Source: Gammaproteobacteria bacterium (GTDB taxonomy: Bacteria > Pseudomonadota > Gammaproteobacteria > Eutrophobiales > Eutrophobiaceae). From it: DNA of 64,000 bases. The stretch spans positions 179,733 to 243,732 of the forward strand of contig CANKCB010000003.1 of assembly GCA_947480335.1 (NCBI GenBank), in the 5' to 3' direction. The notes beneath the pieces were generated by a model, which was not told the DNA's origin, did not search any database, and saw only the letters and a list, made by a program, of their open reading frames with translations. How positions within the stretch are numbered: position 1 is the stretch's first letter; every line of letters begins with the position of its first letter. Below are positions 38,483 to 46,585 of this stretch, one piece after another. Both the position numbers and the translations under genes were made by a program.

Positions 38483-39460
38483 TCAGATACCGCCGACTTT
38501 CACCTGAATATAAAACAGCATTTCATGACCGGTCAGGAACAAGGTCCTGCCATCGGGACCACCAAAGGCCAGATTGGTCAGACGCTCCGGTGTATGAATT
38601 GTGCCCAGATGCTTGCCCTCGGGTGAGATGATCCACAAACCGCCAGGACCACTATCATATAAATTACCCTGCACGTCGGTCTTCATGCCATCGGTCGTAC
38701 CATCTTCCTTGTGATCACTCATATCCATAAACACTTTTCCATTGGCCACCGTACCGTCCGCCAGTACATCGTAACGATACACAGTGCGTGTCGGTGAATT
38801 GTTTATGTACAGTACCTTGCTGTCTGGCGAAAGTGTGACTCCGTTTGGCCCCTTGATTTCATCGCTCCGGATTATCTGTGTCATCTTGCCGTCCTTGATC
38901 ATATAGACCGCCGGAGGTGACTTGCCAGTCTCATCCCGTGAATTATCAGTGAAGTAGATGGTACCGTCCGCACTGATGGTCAAATCGTTTGGACGGTTCA
39001 GCGGATTGCCATTGGTCAGATGCGCCAGTTCGGTAACACTATTGTCCTTTTCAATACGCACCACCGAATGTGTCGCGCCAGCACACAGTACCAGCCGCCC
39101 TTGGGTATCGATTGCCAGACCACTCGATGAGGAGGCGCCATCTTCCATGCCTGGTAACGGTTTTTTCAAATCATAAGCAGTAGCCAGCGGCGTATTGACA
39201 GACCATTTGCTGATTTCACGCGGCCCGCGGTTGCTGAACACGAAATAGCCGGTATCCGGTGCACTGGCATCTTTCATCCAGATGGGGCCTTCCACAGAAG
39301 CACCTTTGCCCAGATTCGCGACCAGTTCCAGCTTGGCGTCACTTGCAATCAACGCATCCAGTGCCGGATCAAGTCGCTCGATTTCCTGTCCCTGTGCAGA
39401 CAGTACTGGAAGCAACATTGCCATCGTCCACGTCAGTAATGTGTAGTAAATATTTTTCAT
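38483..39460 (-). CDS. Exported SMP-30/gluconolactonase-like protein
   Basis: Six-bladed beta-propeller of the SMP-30/gluconolaconase/LRE-like family with a signal peptide (MLLPVLSAQGQE). 325 residues. Visible: EGPIWMKDASAPDTGYFVFS (first metal ligand Glu), GLAIDTQGRLVLCAGATHSV, NRPNDLTISADGTIYFTDNS (Asn ligand region), GPNGVTLSPDSKVLYINNS, and DGTTDGMKTDVQGNLYDSGP (Asp ligand). Family members hydrolyse lactones or organophosphates with Ca or Zn. In the periplasm it could open an imported lactone. Single minus-strand gene. Confidence 0.82.
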   Translation of the reverse strand: MKNIYYTLLTWTMAMLLPVLSAQGQEIERLDPALDALIASDAKLELVANLGKGASVEGPIWMKDASAPDTGYFVFSNRGPREISKWSVNTPLATAYDLKKPLPGMEDGASSSSGLAIDTQGRLVLCAGATHSVVRIEKDNSVTELAHLTNGNPLNRPNDLTISADGTIYFTDNSRDETGKSPPAVYMIKDGKMTQIIRSDEIKGPNGVTLSPDSKVLYINNSPTRTVYRYDVLADGTVANGKVFMDMSDHKEDGTTDGMKTDVQGNLYDSGPGGLWIISPEGKHLGTIHTPERLTNLAFGGPDGRTLFLTGHEMLFYIQVKVGGI

Positions 39461-39591
39461 AAATCCCCCCTGTGTAAATTCCCGTTCCAGATTCTACGCG
39501 GATTTTTCAGCCAGGTCTTGCCGGTGGGACTGGCCGTCATGTTTGACCATAGTGGTGTTTCATTCTGGCCTTAATAGCGTATTATTAAATC

Positions 39592-40530
39592 ATGAACAGA
39601 CTAACCTGCCTGCTGCTGATCATGTTTCTGCCTCTGTTTGCTGCTGCGCAGCAGAAGCCGGACTGGGCTTTTCCGTTGGCAGACAAGGCGCAGCCACCTA
39701 CGCAAGAAGATCCCGCAAAACTACATACTGCTCCGGGAAGCACGCTGTCGCTCACACGCGTACAAATTGATGATATCTATAATGTACCTGACTGGTTTCC
39801 GGATTTGCACCCGGTGATGCCGAAGATTGTCCAGCATGGTAATCAACAGACCAAAGTCCGCGCGTGCGGCTCCTGTCATCTGCCTACCGGAACGGGCCAT
39901 GATGAATCAGCCTGGCTCGCCGGGTTACCGATCAGTTATTTCATGCGCCAGATGGCCGATTTTAAAAGCGGTGATCGTAAGGGTTCCGGCACGATGACCA
40001 CTATCGCGAAAGCGATCAGCGAAGAGGAAATTAAGGCCGCAGCAAACTATTTTGCTTCCTTGCCACCACGTCCGTGGATACGTGTCGTCGAAACCGAAAC
40101 CGTGGCGAAGACCTACGTGGCTAAAGGCAATAAACGACTGCGCCATCCGGACGGAGGTGCTGAAACACTGGGTAATCGGATCATCGAACTCCCGGAAGAG
40201 GAAGAAATTGTACTCAATCGCGATCCTCGTTCCGGATTCATCGCCTATGTGCCTGTTGGCAGTATTGACCTGGGTAAAAAACTGGTCACGACCGGAGGAG
40301 ACGGCAAAACCGATCCGTGCGCAATGTGTCATGGAGAAACATTACATGGATCCGGTGATATACCTGCACTCGCCGGACGCCATCCGAATTATATCGTGCG
40401 CCAGTTATGGAACTTCCAGCATGGCGACCGCAGCGGTGATTCGAATGAAGAAATGAAAATTGAGATCAGCGATCTGACACTGGACGACATGCTGGTAATC
40501 GCCGCCTATCTGGCATCACTGGCGCCGTAA
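39592..40530 (+). CDS. Periplasmic diheme cytochrome c
   Basis: c-type cytochrome with signal peptide (MNRLTCLLLIMFLPLFAAA) and two CxxCH heme sites, CGSCH near residue 88 and CAMCH near residue 244, each with a later Met candidate ligand. Similar two-domain architecture to cytochrome c4-like electron carriers; each half has the pattern of YFMRQMADFKSGDRKG or YIVRQLWNFQHGDRSG after the heme. 312 residues. It could accept electrons from a periplasmic dehydrogenase; no such enzyme is adjacent, so the partner is unknown. Confidence 0.83.
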   Translation: MNRLTCLLLIMFLPLFAAAQQKPDWAFPLADKAQPPTQEDPAKLHTAPGSTLSLTRVQIDDIYNVPDWFPDLHPVMPKIVQHGNQQTKVRACGSCHLPTGTGHDESAWLAGLPISYFMRQMADFKSGDRKGSGTMTTIAKAISEEEIKAAANYFASLPPRPWIRVVETETVAKTYVAKGNKRLRHPDGGAETLGNRIIELPEEEEIVLNRDPRSGFIAYVPVGSIDLGKKLVTTGGDGKTDPCAMCHGETLHGSGDIPALAGRHPNYIVRQLWNFQHGDRSGDSNEEMKIEISDLTLDDMLVIAAYLASLAP

Positions 40531-40616
40531 TCACTACCTGAGTACTGCACCCACGCACTATCACCTGACCAACTCAAATCAGGTTGGTCTTGTAAAGCCT
40601 GTTGCGCTGACCCAGT

Positions 40617-41504
40617 TCATCCTCCGGAAACATACAAAATATATTTTCTTCCGTATTCATATACCAGCAAACCGGCCACGATAAAGCCGGTGCCCATCGC
40701 AACTTCCTTGCTAACAGCTTCATGATTAAGCAAGCTACCCAACGCCAATGCACAAACCGGTGTAATCAGCGTGATTAATGCCACGCGACCTACCTCCATA
40801 CGTTGCAGTATGCAGAAATACAGGGCAAAACCCACTGCCGAAGCAATCACGCCCAGATACAGAGTGGCCAATAATGCACGGTGCGTTATTGTGCCTGGCA
40901 AGGTTCCATCCATCAGTAACCAGCTGACCATAAACAATGGCGTAGCCACCGCCAGGCCACCTGTCGTCGTTGCAACACCGGATAACTGTGTCTGCATCCG
41001 TTTAATCAAAACCGCGCTGAATGAGTGAATCAAGGTTCCCAACAGCACGGCGACAATTCCGAGAAAAAACTGGTGTCCAGAACTGTAACCATGGCCAAAA
41101 ACCAACGCGAGTCCGACGACGCCCATCACCATACCCAGTAACTTGTGTGGTGACATGGATTCCTCTTCAAGCATCCACATTGCCAACCCCCCGGTCATGA
41201 TCGGCGACAATCCAAACACAACCGATATCCAGCCAGAGGGAATATATTGCGCGGCCCAGTAAATACAATTCATTGATAAATAAATACTCAGGCCGCTGAC
41301 CAGATAAGCACGCAAGGCCTGGGGATGGCGCGGTAACTTCTGACCGAGCGCACACAGCAGTAAAACAGACGCAACAACACCCAGCGTCATACGCAAGGTG
41401 ACAGCAAACTGATAGCCGACACCTGCACTGCTCCACTGGATGGCAAGTGGTGTGGTGGCCCAGATTAATATTACACCCAGATAAGCGATACGTGTGTACA
41501 TCAT
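40617..41504 (-). CDS. EamA/DMT family transporter
   Basis: Inner-membrane transporter of the drug/metabolite superfamily, 295 residues with ten predicted helices. First EamA half: AYLGVILIWATTPLAIQWSS, GWISVVFGLSPIMTGGLAMW; second half: FFLGIVAVLLGTLIHSFSAV, YLGVIASAVGFALYFCILQR and LITPVCALALGSLLNHEAVS. No substrate can be inferred. It is the second DMT protein here but not a close copy of the one at 9175-10050. Its start lies 24 bp from the terminator of the candidate small RNA, which reads in the same direction. Confidence 0.8.
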   Translation of the reverse strand: MMYTRIAYLGVILIWATTPLAIQWSSAGVGYQFAVTLRMTLGVVASVLLLCALGQKLPRHPQALRAYLVSGLSIYLSMNCIYWAAQYIPSGWISVVFGLSPIMTGGLAMWMLEEESMSPHKLLGMVMGVVGLALVFGHGYSSGHQFFLGIVAVLLGTLIHSFSAVLIKRMQTQLSGVATTTGGLAVATPLFMVSWLLMDGTLPGTITHRALLATLYLGVIASAVGFALYFCILQRMEVGRVALITLITPVCALALGSLLNHEAVSKEVAMGTGFIVAGLLVYEYGRKYILYVSGG

Positions 41505-41528
41505 GAATTACCCCCGTAAATGCACTGC

Positions 41529-41566
41529 AAAAAAAAAGGCCGCAGCGGTCATGCCTGCGGCCTTTT
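41529..41566 (-). terminator. Intrinsic terminator of candidate small RNA
   Basis: An 8-bp GC-only-ended stem GGCCGCAG/CTGCGGCC with a 9-nt loop, followed on the minus strand by a run of T. It has no protein-coding gene immediately upstream on that strand, which is what first pointed to a non-coding transcript. Confidence 0.8.
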
Positions 41567-41701
41567 CGAAATTCGTTATGATTAATCTACAACTTTAATA
41601 CATGCTTCCTTCCACAAGCCGCGAGCAATTACGCGTCACCCAGTACAGGACCAGGCAACGTAAGGTACGCAGCAAAGAGGAGGTAAAGTTTGTCATAATG
41701 G
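41529..41701 (-). ncRNA. Candidate small regulatory RNA with rRNA-like promoter and strong terminator
   Basis: On the minus strand I see a -35 TTGACT (41731-41736), a 17-nt spacer, a -10 CAGAAT (41708-41713) and a GC-rich discriminator GCGCGCC. About 170 nt later comes a textbook intrinsic terminator: GGCCGCAG (41555-41562), CTGCGGCC (41538-41545), then eight or more T. AACTTTA (41684-41690) can pair with TAAAGTT (41591-41597), closing the body, and a GCTT-GTGGAAGG-AAGC hairpin lies inside, exposing GGAAGG. A 33-codon ORF (41595-41696) also fits in the transcript but has no ribosome binding site. Family not recognised. Confidence 0.5.
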
Positions 41702-41707
41702 GCGCGC

Positions 41708-41736
41708 ATTCTGCTGATCGACTCAACAGAAGTCAA
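41708..41736 (-). promoter_or_regulatory. Promoter of candidate small RNA
   Basis: TTGACT, 17-nt spacer, CAGAAT, then GCGCGCC discriminator. The GC-rich discriminator resembles those of growth-rate-controlled stable RNA promoters. Four of six -10 bases match consensus. Confidence 0.5.
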
Positions 41737-41858
41737 GCAATAAACCAGACCAGGCAGGTACTACAGGCCAGTACACAACCCCGGCCCCGATTTTTTGTTT
41801 CCAGATTTTATTGACTGGGCGTATGCTGATTTTACACAACATACCTGAGGGGAATGTC

Positions 41859-42575
41859 ATGCAACTCTATAAATCTATATTCAACGCAGTATTGTTAGTT
41901 GGTGTAATAACCGGAGCAGGCAGTCTGGTAACCGCCACCGCACAGGAGACAAAAATGTATCCTGGCAAAACCGATGTTTTTTACAGTAGTGGTAATCGCT
42001 TGCCACCGATCAACCGTGATGACCTGGATGAGTTCGGCAAAAAAGTCTATGACGACGTCTTGGCCGGAGGTCGCACCTTTACCTACGATGAGAAGAAAAA
42101 GGAATATCTGGGACCACGATCCATCCGCATCTATAGCCCGATCGTTTCGGATCATTTGTCCACGGCGAATGAATATCTGCGTTATGAATCCGGCATGGAT
42201 CCAAAAATACGCGAGATCGCTATAATGAACGCAGCCTGGGAAATGAATATCGCCTACGAATGGACTGCACACGAAGAAACCGCTATCGAAGTTGGTGTGC
42301 CACAATCAACCATTGATATCATCAAATTCAACCAGCCGATACCCGCCACTCTGGGTGAACAGGAAACTGCTGTCATTACATTAGCCCGCGAAGTGTTACG
42401 AGGTAGTCATCAAGTCAGCTCAGAGACGTACAAGAAAGTACACGGCATCTTCGGCACGAAGCGACTGCTGGAAATTGTCGCGCTGATGGGCGGCTATACA
42501 GGAACCGCCATGGTACTACATACATTCGATCAACAACTGCCTCCGGGCAAGGAATCGTTACTGCCACCTCGTTAA
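41859..42575 (+). CDS. Exported carboxymuconolactone decarboxylase-like protein
   Basis: AhpD/CMD-fold helical protein with a signal peptide, 238 residues from the ATG at 41859 (GAGGGG six bases upstream). Signal ends at VTATAQE. The core has LRYESGMDPKIREIAIMNAA, WEMNIAYEWTAHEETAIEVG (the place where cytoplasmic AhpD proteins have CxxC; here no Cys) and MGGYTGTAMVLHTFDQQLPP. The lack of the redox cysteines argues against peroxidase activity. A decarboxylase or lactone-handling role in the periplasm is possible, in line with the exported lactonase-like neighbour; not shown. Confidence 0.75.
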   Translation: MQLYKSIFNAVLLVGVITGAGSLVTATAQETKMYPGKTDVFYSSGNRLPPINRDDLDEFGKKVYDDVLAGGRTFTYDEKKKEYLGPRSIRIYSPIVSDHLSTANEYLRYESGMDPKIREIAIMNAAWEMNIAYEWTAHEETAIEVGVPQSTIDIIKFNQPIPATLGEQETAVITLAREVLRGSHQVSSETYKKVHGIFGTKRLLEIVALMGGYTGTAMVLHTFDQQLPPGKESLLPPR

Positions 42576-42582
42576 ACAAAAC

Positions 42583-42630
42583 CGGGGCAGCAGTGGAATT
42601 GTATTGACCACTCCTGCCCCGTTATTTTTC
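42583..42630 (+). terminator. Intrinsic terminator after CMD-like gene
   Basis: A long stem, CGGGGCAG-C-AGTGG pairing with CCACT-C-CTGCCCCG, followed by TTATTTTTC, directly after the CMD-like stop. The decayed PPK2 tail of the opposite strand ends inside it. Confidence 0.85.
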
Positions 42631-43192
42631 AGAAGCTTGCCTGACTAACTGCTCACGAATTAGCAACAACTCTTTTCTGCGCTTTAAATCGATTGTTGGA
42701 TAGTGCATTTTGAGCAACTTGAATGTACCCAGAATAATCCGGGTTATCGATACGTTCTATGAAATGCTTGCGCTGTTCTTCCCGGGAAAGGTGCAGAAAA
42801 AACCTGATGATACGTGTACCGTTTCTATACAAAACCTGCTCCAGATCCACGATGGATCGATACCGATCTTGCCAAACCTTCTCCTCGTTACTAATCTCAT
42901 CTGGCAACCCCTGGCCAAGCAGAATTTCCGGATGCACACGCACAATTAATACTTCTTCATAATAGGACCAGTTAAAAATACCAATACGACCTCCTTCAGG
43001 CAGTGATTGCGTAGTACGCCAAAGGAAATCATGATCCAGTTCGGTAGCGCTTGGGTGCTTGAAGCTAAATACCTGACAGCCCTGCGGATTGACACCGGAC
43101 ATCACGTGCTGGATAGCACCATTCTTGCCTGCTGCATCCATCGCCTGAAAAATCAACATTACGTCGTACTGGTCGGAGCAGCAGAGGATCAT
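42622..43192 (-). pseudogene. Polyphosphate kinase 2 remnant (truncated, internally deleted, frameshifted)
   Basis: PPK2 transfers phosphate between polyphosphate and nucleotides. The Walker A region [60 protein letters not shown] and [20 protein letters not shown] are unmistakable. The N-terminal 50 or so residues before the kinase core are gone (an in-frame stop lies near 43248). After ERIDNPD the conserved C-terminal block (ER..WD.Y and APWYVVPAD) is absent. The typical tail reappears in another frame as [20 protein letters not shown] ending at 42622. This is a dead gene. The open frame alone is 42653-43192. Confidence 0.82.
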
Positions 43193-43238
43193 GCTCCGCT
43201 GTCTCCGACCTACTGGTTTTACTGCGTAGAAAGCATGG

Positions 43239-43532
43239 TCAGCCTATACCTTCAACGATACGGATTTCGCGGTCTGCTCCATCTCCCAGTGCAACCAGCG
43301 CGGCCTGATACGCCGGACTATCATGCGCCGCCATTGCCTGTGCCACACTGTCAAACTCGATTAACACTGTCCGCTGTTTCATGCCGAGTTCATACACTTT
43401 TGCCGGTTCACCACGCGCAAGAAATTTCCCGCCTGCCGCCAGAATTGCAGGCGCTGCCAGTTTTGCATAATCCGCGAGTTTGTTTGTGTCCTTAATCGCG
43501 CGATACGCCGCGATCCAATAAGCCTTCGGCAT
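43239..43532 (-). CDS. DUF1330 domain protein
   Basis: Small ferredoxin-like-fold (dimeric alpha-beta barrel) protein, 97 residues. Signature: [78 protein letters not shown]1330 proteins have no established activity, and the family resembles monooxygenase/decarboxylase dimers of the EthD type. It appears intact, in contrast to the flanking PPK2 and MAPEG genes. Confidence 0.85.
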   Translation of the reverse strand: MPKAYWIAAYRAIKDTNKLADYAKLAAPAILAAGGKFLARGEPAKVYELGMKQRTVLIEFDSVAQAMAAHDSPAYQAALVALGDGADREIRIVEGIG

Positions 43533-43596
43533 CTTTATCTCCTTCAGTAATTTCCTGGTATCAGATTCACTTCACCTGCCCTATAAAGGATGTATT

Positions 43597-44036
43597 TCAA
43601 AGGACCGCGGTGAGTACAGCGATCGCGAGTATAAGATTAATAAACCACCCGAGTGCATATGCGAATGTTCTGGGACCGCCAGCTCTTTACCAACACCACT
43701 GTAATAAATACCCCAATAACCGAGCCGAATGGCCACGTGGATCCCCGCTAACCAATTCACCCATGCCGGACTCACATCAGCAACAATCGCCAGAATCAAG
43801 GTTATGGCAAACACAGGAAGATTTTCAACGGAATTACCATACGTCCGTAAGGCACGAAAACTGAAATTCTTATGGCTACCTTTAAGGGGTTGACCAGGAA
43901 CTTCAACACCACCTTTAAAACCAAATACACCCGCCAGAAAACTTTGCATCAGGACTGCTACACAAAGTATCGTAAGTGCTATTAATGCAGGATTGTATAC
44001 ATCAAACACTTGCATCAAATCATTTAGTTTTTCCAT
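43597..44036 (-). pseudogene. MAPEG family membrane protein gene with one-base frameshift
   Basis: MAPEG proteins are four-helix membrane enzymes of glutathione and eicosanoid metabolism. The ATG at 44036 follows AGGGGA. The first 120 residues are intact (FLAGVFGFKGGVEVPGQPLK, RALRTYGNSVENLPVFAI, HVAIRLGYWGIYYSGVGK). Then the frame turns to non-homologous sequence (AVPEHSHMHSGG, ending at 43581). One frame over, the expected tail AGGPRTFAYALGWFINLILA continues and stops at 43597. The junction is near 43682-43690, consistent with loss of one base. Sequencing error is an alternative. Confidence 0.8.
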
Positions 44037-44117
44037 AGCGATATCCCCTTGTTTAGACCTTACGATATGCAAAACATATATTCATACAGTAATCCTCAAG
44101 GTTGTAACAAACTTCTG

Positions 44118-45155
44118 CTACTTCTTGTACAAGGTCTCGACAAAGCCACTTGCATCGATCTCTTTCATGATGCTGTCATCGTACAAGTCGGCCACCTTGT
44201 ATTTACGCATTTCGGGAGAATCGTAGGTGTCCATGATTACCTTGATACCTTCCACTGAGGGATAAGGTTTGGCCGGGATTTCGTCCACGTACGCATACAT
44301 CTGTTTCTGCACCGCAGGATCCTTGATGCCGTACCATTTGTCCAGCGCGCGATAGACTGTCTCTGGATGCTGCTTCATCAAAGCAATGGCTTCTATTGTT
44401 GCCAATATAAACCGCTTGGCGGTTTCACGATTTTTCGGGTCCTGCAACCAGGCCTTGCTGGCACTGATACCAGAACAGGCATACGGCAGGTTCCAGTCAC
44501 GCAAACTCACCAGTGGCTTAAGACCCTTGTTTCGCGCATACACATCCGGCAGCTCTGAAACAATCACGGCGTCATACTTGCCTTCCAGCATCTTGTCGAT
44601 ACGAGATTCATGATTTTCAAACAGGGTGATGTCCTTGCCAATCACCCAGCCCATACGTTTGGCCAGTATGTGCGCGGCACCACCGGTACAGCTGTTGTCG
44701 ATACCAGTGGCAGATAGGACCTTGCCTTTCAAATCTTCAATACTGTTGATGCCTTCGCGAGCGTACACCCACCAGCTCAGCCGGTCTCCAGTTGTACCGA
44801 TCACAACACGGTCACCACCATCATTCACACGACCGTTGACTACCCCTACCCCACCACCGGTACTAATCAAGCGTTCACCTTGGGGATTATCCACATACTC
44901 TGGGTTCGGGGTCATACCATCACCTGCGCCTTTTTCTGCCGCATGATTGGTCATATACAATTGAATGGCGATACCATATTTATCGAACAACCCTTCTTCC
45001 TTGGCAATAATATACGGAAGTTTGTTGGTTGAAACGTCTGTCAGCGGCACCAGCATCGGTGCTTGCTGGGCCATGCTGTTGGCACTTAACAAGGTGACAA
45101 GGGATAACATCCCTGTTAGTAATAGTGATTTTTGAATGCTGAAATTAGTGTTCAT
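44118..45155 (-). CDS. Orphan NMT1/THI5-type ABC substrate-binding protein
   Basis: Periplasmic binding protein of the SsuA/TauA/NMT1 type, 345 residues with signal peptide (LLLTGMLSLVTLLSANSMA). Features: VPLTDVSTNKLPYIIAKEEG, LFDKYGIAIQLYMTNHAAEK, INSIEDLKGKVLSATGIDNS, HILAKRMGWVIGKDITLFEN and KMLEGKYDAVIVSELPDVYA. It normally works with a permease and ATPase for sulfonates, nitrate-like anions or thiamine precursors, but none is encoded in this window. It could serve a distant transporter or act as a signalling or scavenging protein. Confidence 0.82.
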   Translation of the reverse strand: MNTNFSIQKSLLLTGMLSLVTLLSANSMAQQAPMLVPLTDVSTNKLPYIIAKEEGLFDKYGIAIQLYMTNHAAEKGAGDGMTPNPEYVDNPQGERLISTGGGVGVVNGRVNDGGDRVVIGTTGDRLSWWVYAREGINSIEDLKGKVLSATGIDNSCTGGAAHILAKRMGWVIGKDITLFENHESRIDKMLEGKYDAVIVSELPDVYARNKGLKPLVSLRDWNLPYACSGISASKAWLQDPKNRETAKRFILATIEAIALMKQHPETVYRALDKWYGIKDPAVQKQMYAYVDEIPAKPYPSVEGIKVIMDTYDSPEMRKYKVADLYDDSIMKEIDASGFVETLYKK

Positions 45156-45478
45156 GTATTCCCCCGACTCTGAATGTTTACTAATGCACAGTTTATATCA
45201 TGGACATGCACGAGATTATAGTCATACCCCGGAGATTCCTGATTTTTTGCAAATTAACGGCAGGATTTTGCAGGATGGGGGTAGGCTCGGTTTGATATTG
45301 GTGACATGCAGTAGTCTTCCAGACTTCACCTGTATTCAAAATCGTAACGATACATATCCCTGGGAATAGACCTGCAAGCCAGGATTCATATTTGTAGGGG
45401 CACAGCATGCTGTGCCCCTACGAGGTTTGTATTTATACCGGAATGTTACGTTCGCAGTACAGAAAGAGATCCTTAATT
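45156..45478. other. Intergenic region containing a palindromic repeat
   Basis: A 323-bp stretch without a convincing gene between the binding-protein start and the metallo-hydrolase stop. The promoter of the binding-protein gene must lie near 45156-45250. The only striking object is the perfect palindrome at 45394-45421. Confidence 0.4.
45394..45421. repeat. Perfect 28-bp palindrome (GGGGCACAG family)
   Basis: Left half GTAGGGGCACAGCA is followed directly by its exact reverse complement. A diverged relative, GGCACAG-CATA-CTGTGCC, sits at 49228-49245. Similar GTAGGGGCACAGCATGC sequences occur as dispersed repeats in many bacteria. It could also fold as a terminator for either flank. Confidence 0.65.
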
Positions 45479-46426
45479 TTACTTCGCCCCAGGCGCTTTC
45501 TTCTCTTCTGCCAGCTGCTTGGTAAAACGATCTTCGTACAGATCGAGATAAGCCTTACAACTTTGCGGATCAACAAACGGATTGACCTGATTACCACCCT
45601 GTTTCAGTTTGGCTACTTTCGCATCCAGATTGATGGCTAGCGCACGGTAAGTCATGAATACATCACACGGTAATGTTCTCAGTAATTTAAATGACTTTTC
45701 AAAGTCCGCCACGATTTCGGGATACGCTTCATTATTTAGTAACGTGCCTTCTTCTGCTGGATCAGTAGGCGTGCCCAGCCCGCCCATGAACAGCACATTA
45801 TATTCCTTGCCGCTGTCCTTCACCTTCATGCCCCAGGTGGTAACACCCTTGGCATGTCCGGGCGTGAGGTGCGCTACCAGAGTAACGCCACCGAGTGTGA
45901 GTTCCTCGTTGTCGCCGATATAGCCATCCACCTTGACCGGCTCAAACCCTTCCGAACGCGTGTCCCGGCTATCGCCGGAGGCAAGAATGGTAGCGGTATC
46001 TTTTGACGTGATGATCTTCGCCTGAGGCAGAAGGCGTTTCATCGTTGCCAGCCCGCTGATATGTTCGCCATGCGCGTGGGTATTAATGATGTATTTAATA
46101 TCGCGCAAATGAAACCCAGCCTTAACAATATTCTCGACGACATCGTGTACTTCGTCCGCCGAAGTCGTGTCCATTAATATATGGCCTTCTGGTGTTGTAA
46201 TGAGAAATGAGCCGACCTTATCATGACCAACCCACCAGATATTGTCGATCAGATGATCCGGGTCACGTGGCGAGTTGTTATTGTCCGGCGAACCTACGCC
46301 GATACCATTTTGAGTCGACACCTGGGCTGACACATTCATGGTGAATGGTGACAGCAGCAGGACGACCCAAAGCAACGGCAAAATGGGAGATGAACGACGG
46401 ATGCTACTTGTAATGCTCAGGCTCAT
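45479..46426 (-). CDS. Subclass B3-like metallo-beta-lactamase-fold protein with degenerate zinc site
   Basis: Exported MBL-fold protein, 315 residues from the ATG at 46426, signal ending at FTMNVSAQ. B3-type landmarks: NIWWVGHDKVGSFLITTPEG, HILMDTT, NTHAHGEHISGLATMKRLLP, LTPGHAKGVTTWGMKV, NEAYPEIVADFEKSFKLLRT, CDVFMTYRALAINLDAKVAK and VNPFVDPQSCKAYLDLYEDR. The Zn ligand loop reads HAHGEH instead of HxHxDH (Asp to Glu), and the late His usually found in the APH/FFDL segment is missing (MTYRALAINLD). So zinc site 2 looks altered. Not safely called a beta-lactamase; lactone or other ester hydrolysis, or loss of activity, is possible. Confidence 0.8.
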   Translation of the reverse strand: MSLSITSSIRRSSPILPLLWVVLLLSPFTMNVSAQVSTQNGIGVGSPDNNNSPRDPDHLIDNIWWVGHDKVGSFLITTPEGHILMDTTSADEVHDVVENIVKAGFHLRDIKYIINTHAHGEHISGLATMKRLLPQAKIITSKDTATILASGDSRDTRSEGFEPVKVDGYIGDNEELTLGGVTLVAHLTPGHAKGVTTWGMKVKDSGKEYNVLFMGGLGTPTDPAEEGTLLNNEAYPEIVADFEKSFKLLRTLPCDVFMTYRALAINLDAKVAKLKQGGNQVNPFVDPQSCKAYLDLYEDRFTKQLAEEKKAPGAK

Positions 46427-46585
46427 GATGAATCCCCCTATTAGAATGCATACAATCGATATACCTGAAAAGCGGTACGTCATCTCAATATAGTATAAAT
46501 GTACATAACAGACAATCATGCCAGGAAGTTGTTTATAAACTGGCCATACTAATAAGTACGGACTGAAAATATTAACAAAATGAGC

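Noticed and set aside
41595..41696. A 33-codon ORF inside the candidate small RNA
   Set aside because: No ribosome binding site, and its start lies only a few bases after the predicted transcript start. The transcript structure is the better explanation, though a leaderless peptide cannot be excluded.
41529..41701. Signal recognition particle (4.5S) RNA, because of GGAAGGAAGC
   Set aside because: The partner strand of the conserved helix (GGUCAGG) and the order of motifs (GAUGACGCG after GGAAGG) do not match; the resemblance is limited to about ten bases.
45479..46426. Antibiotic-resistance beta-lactamase
   Set aside because: The zinc ligands differ from active B3 enzymes and no resistance context exists; I call it only a B3-like hydrolase.
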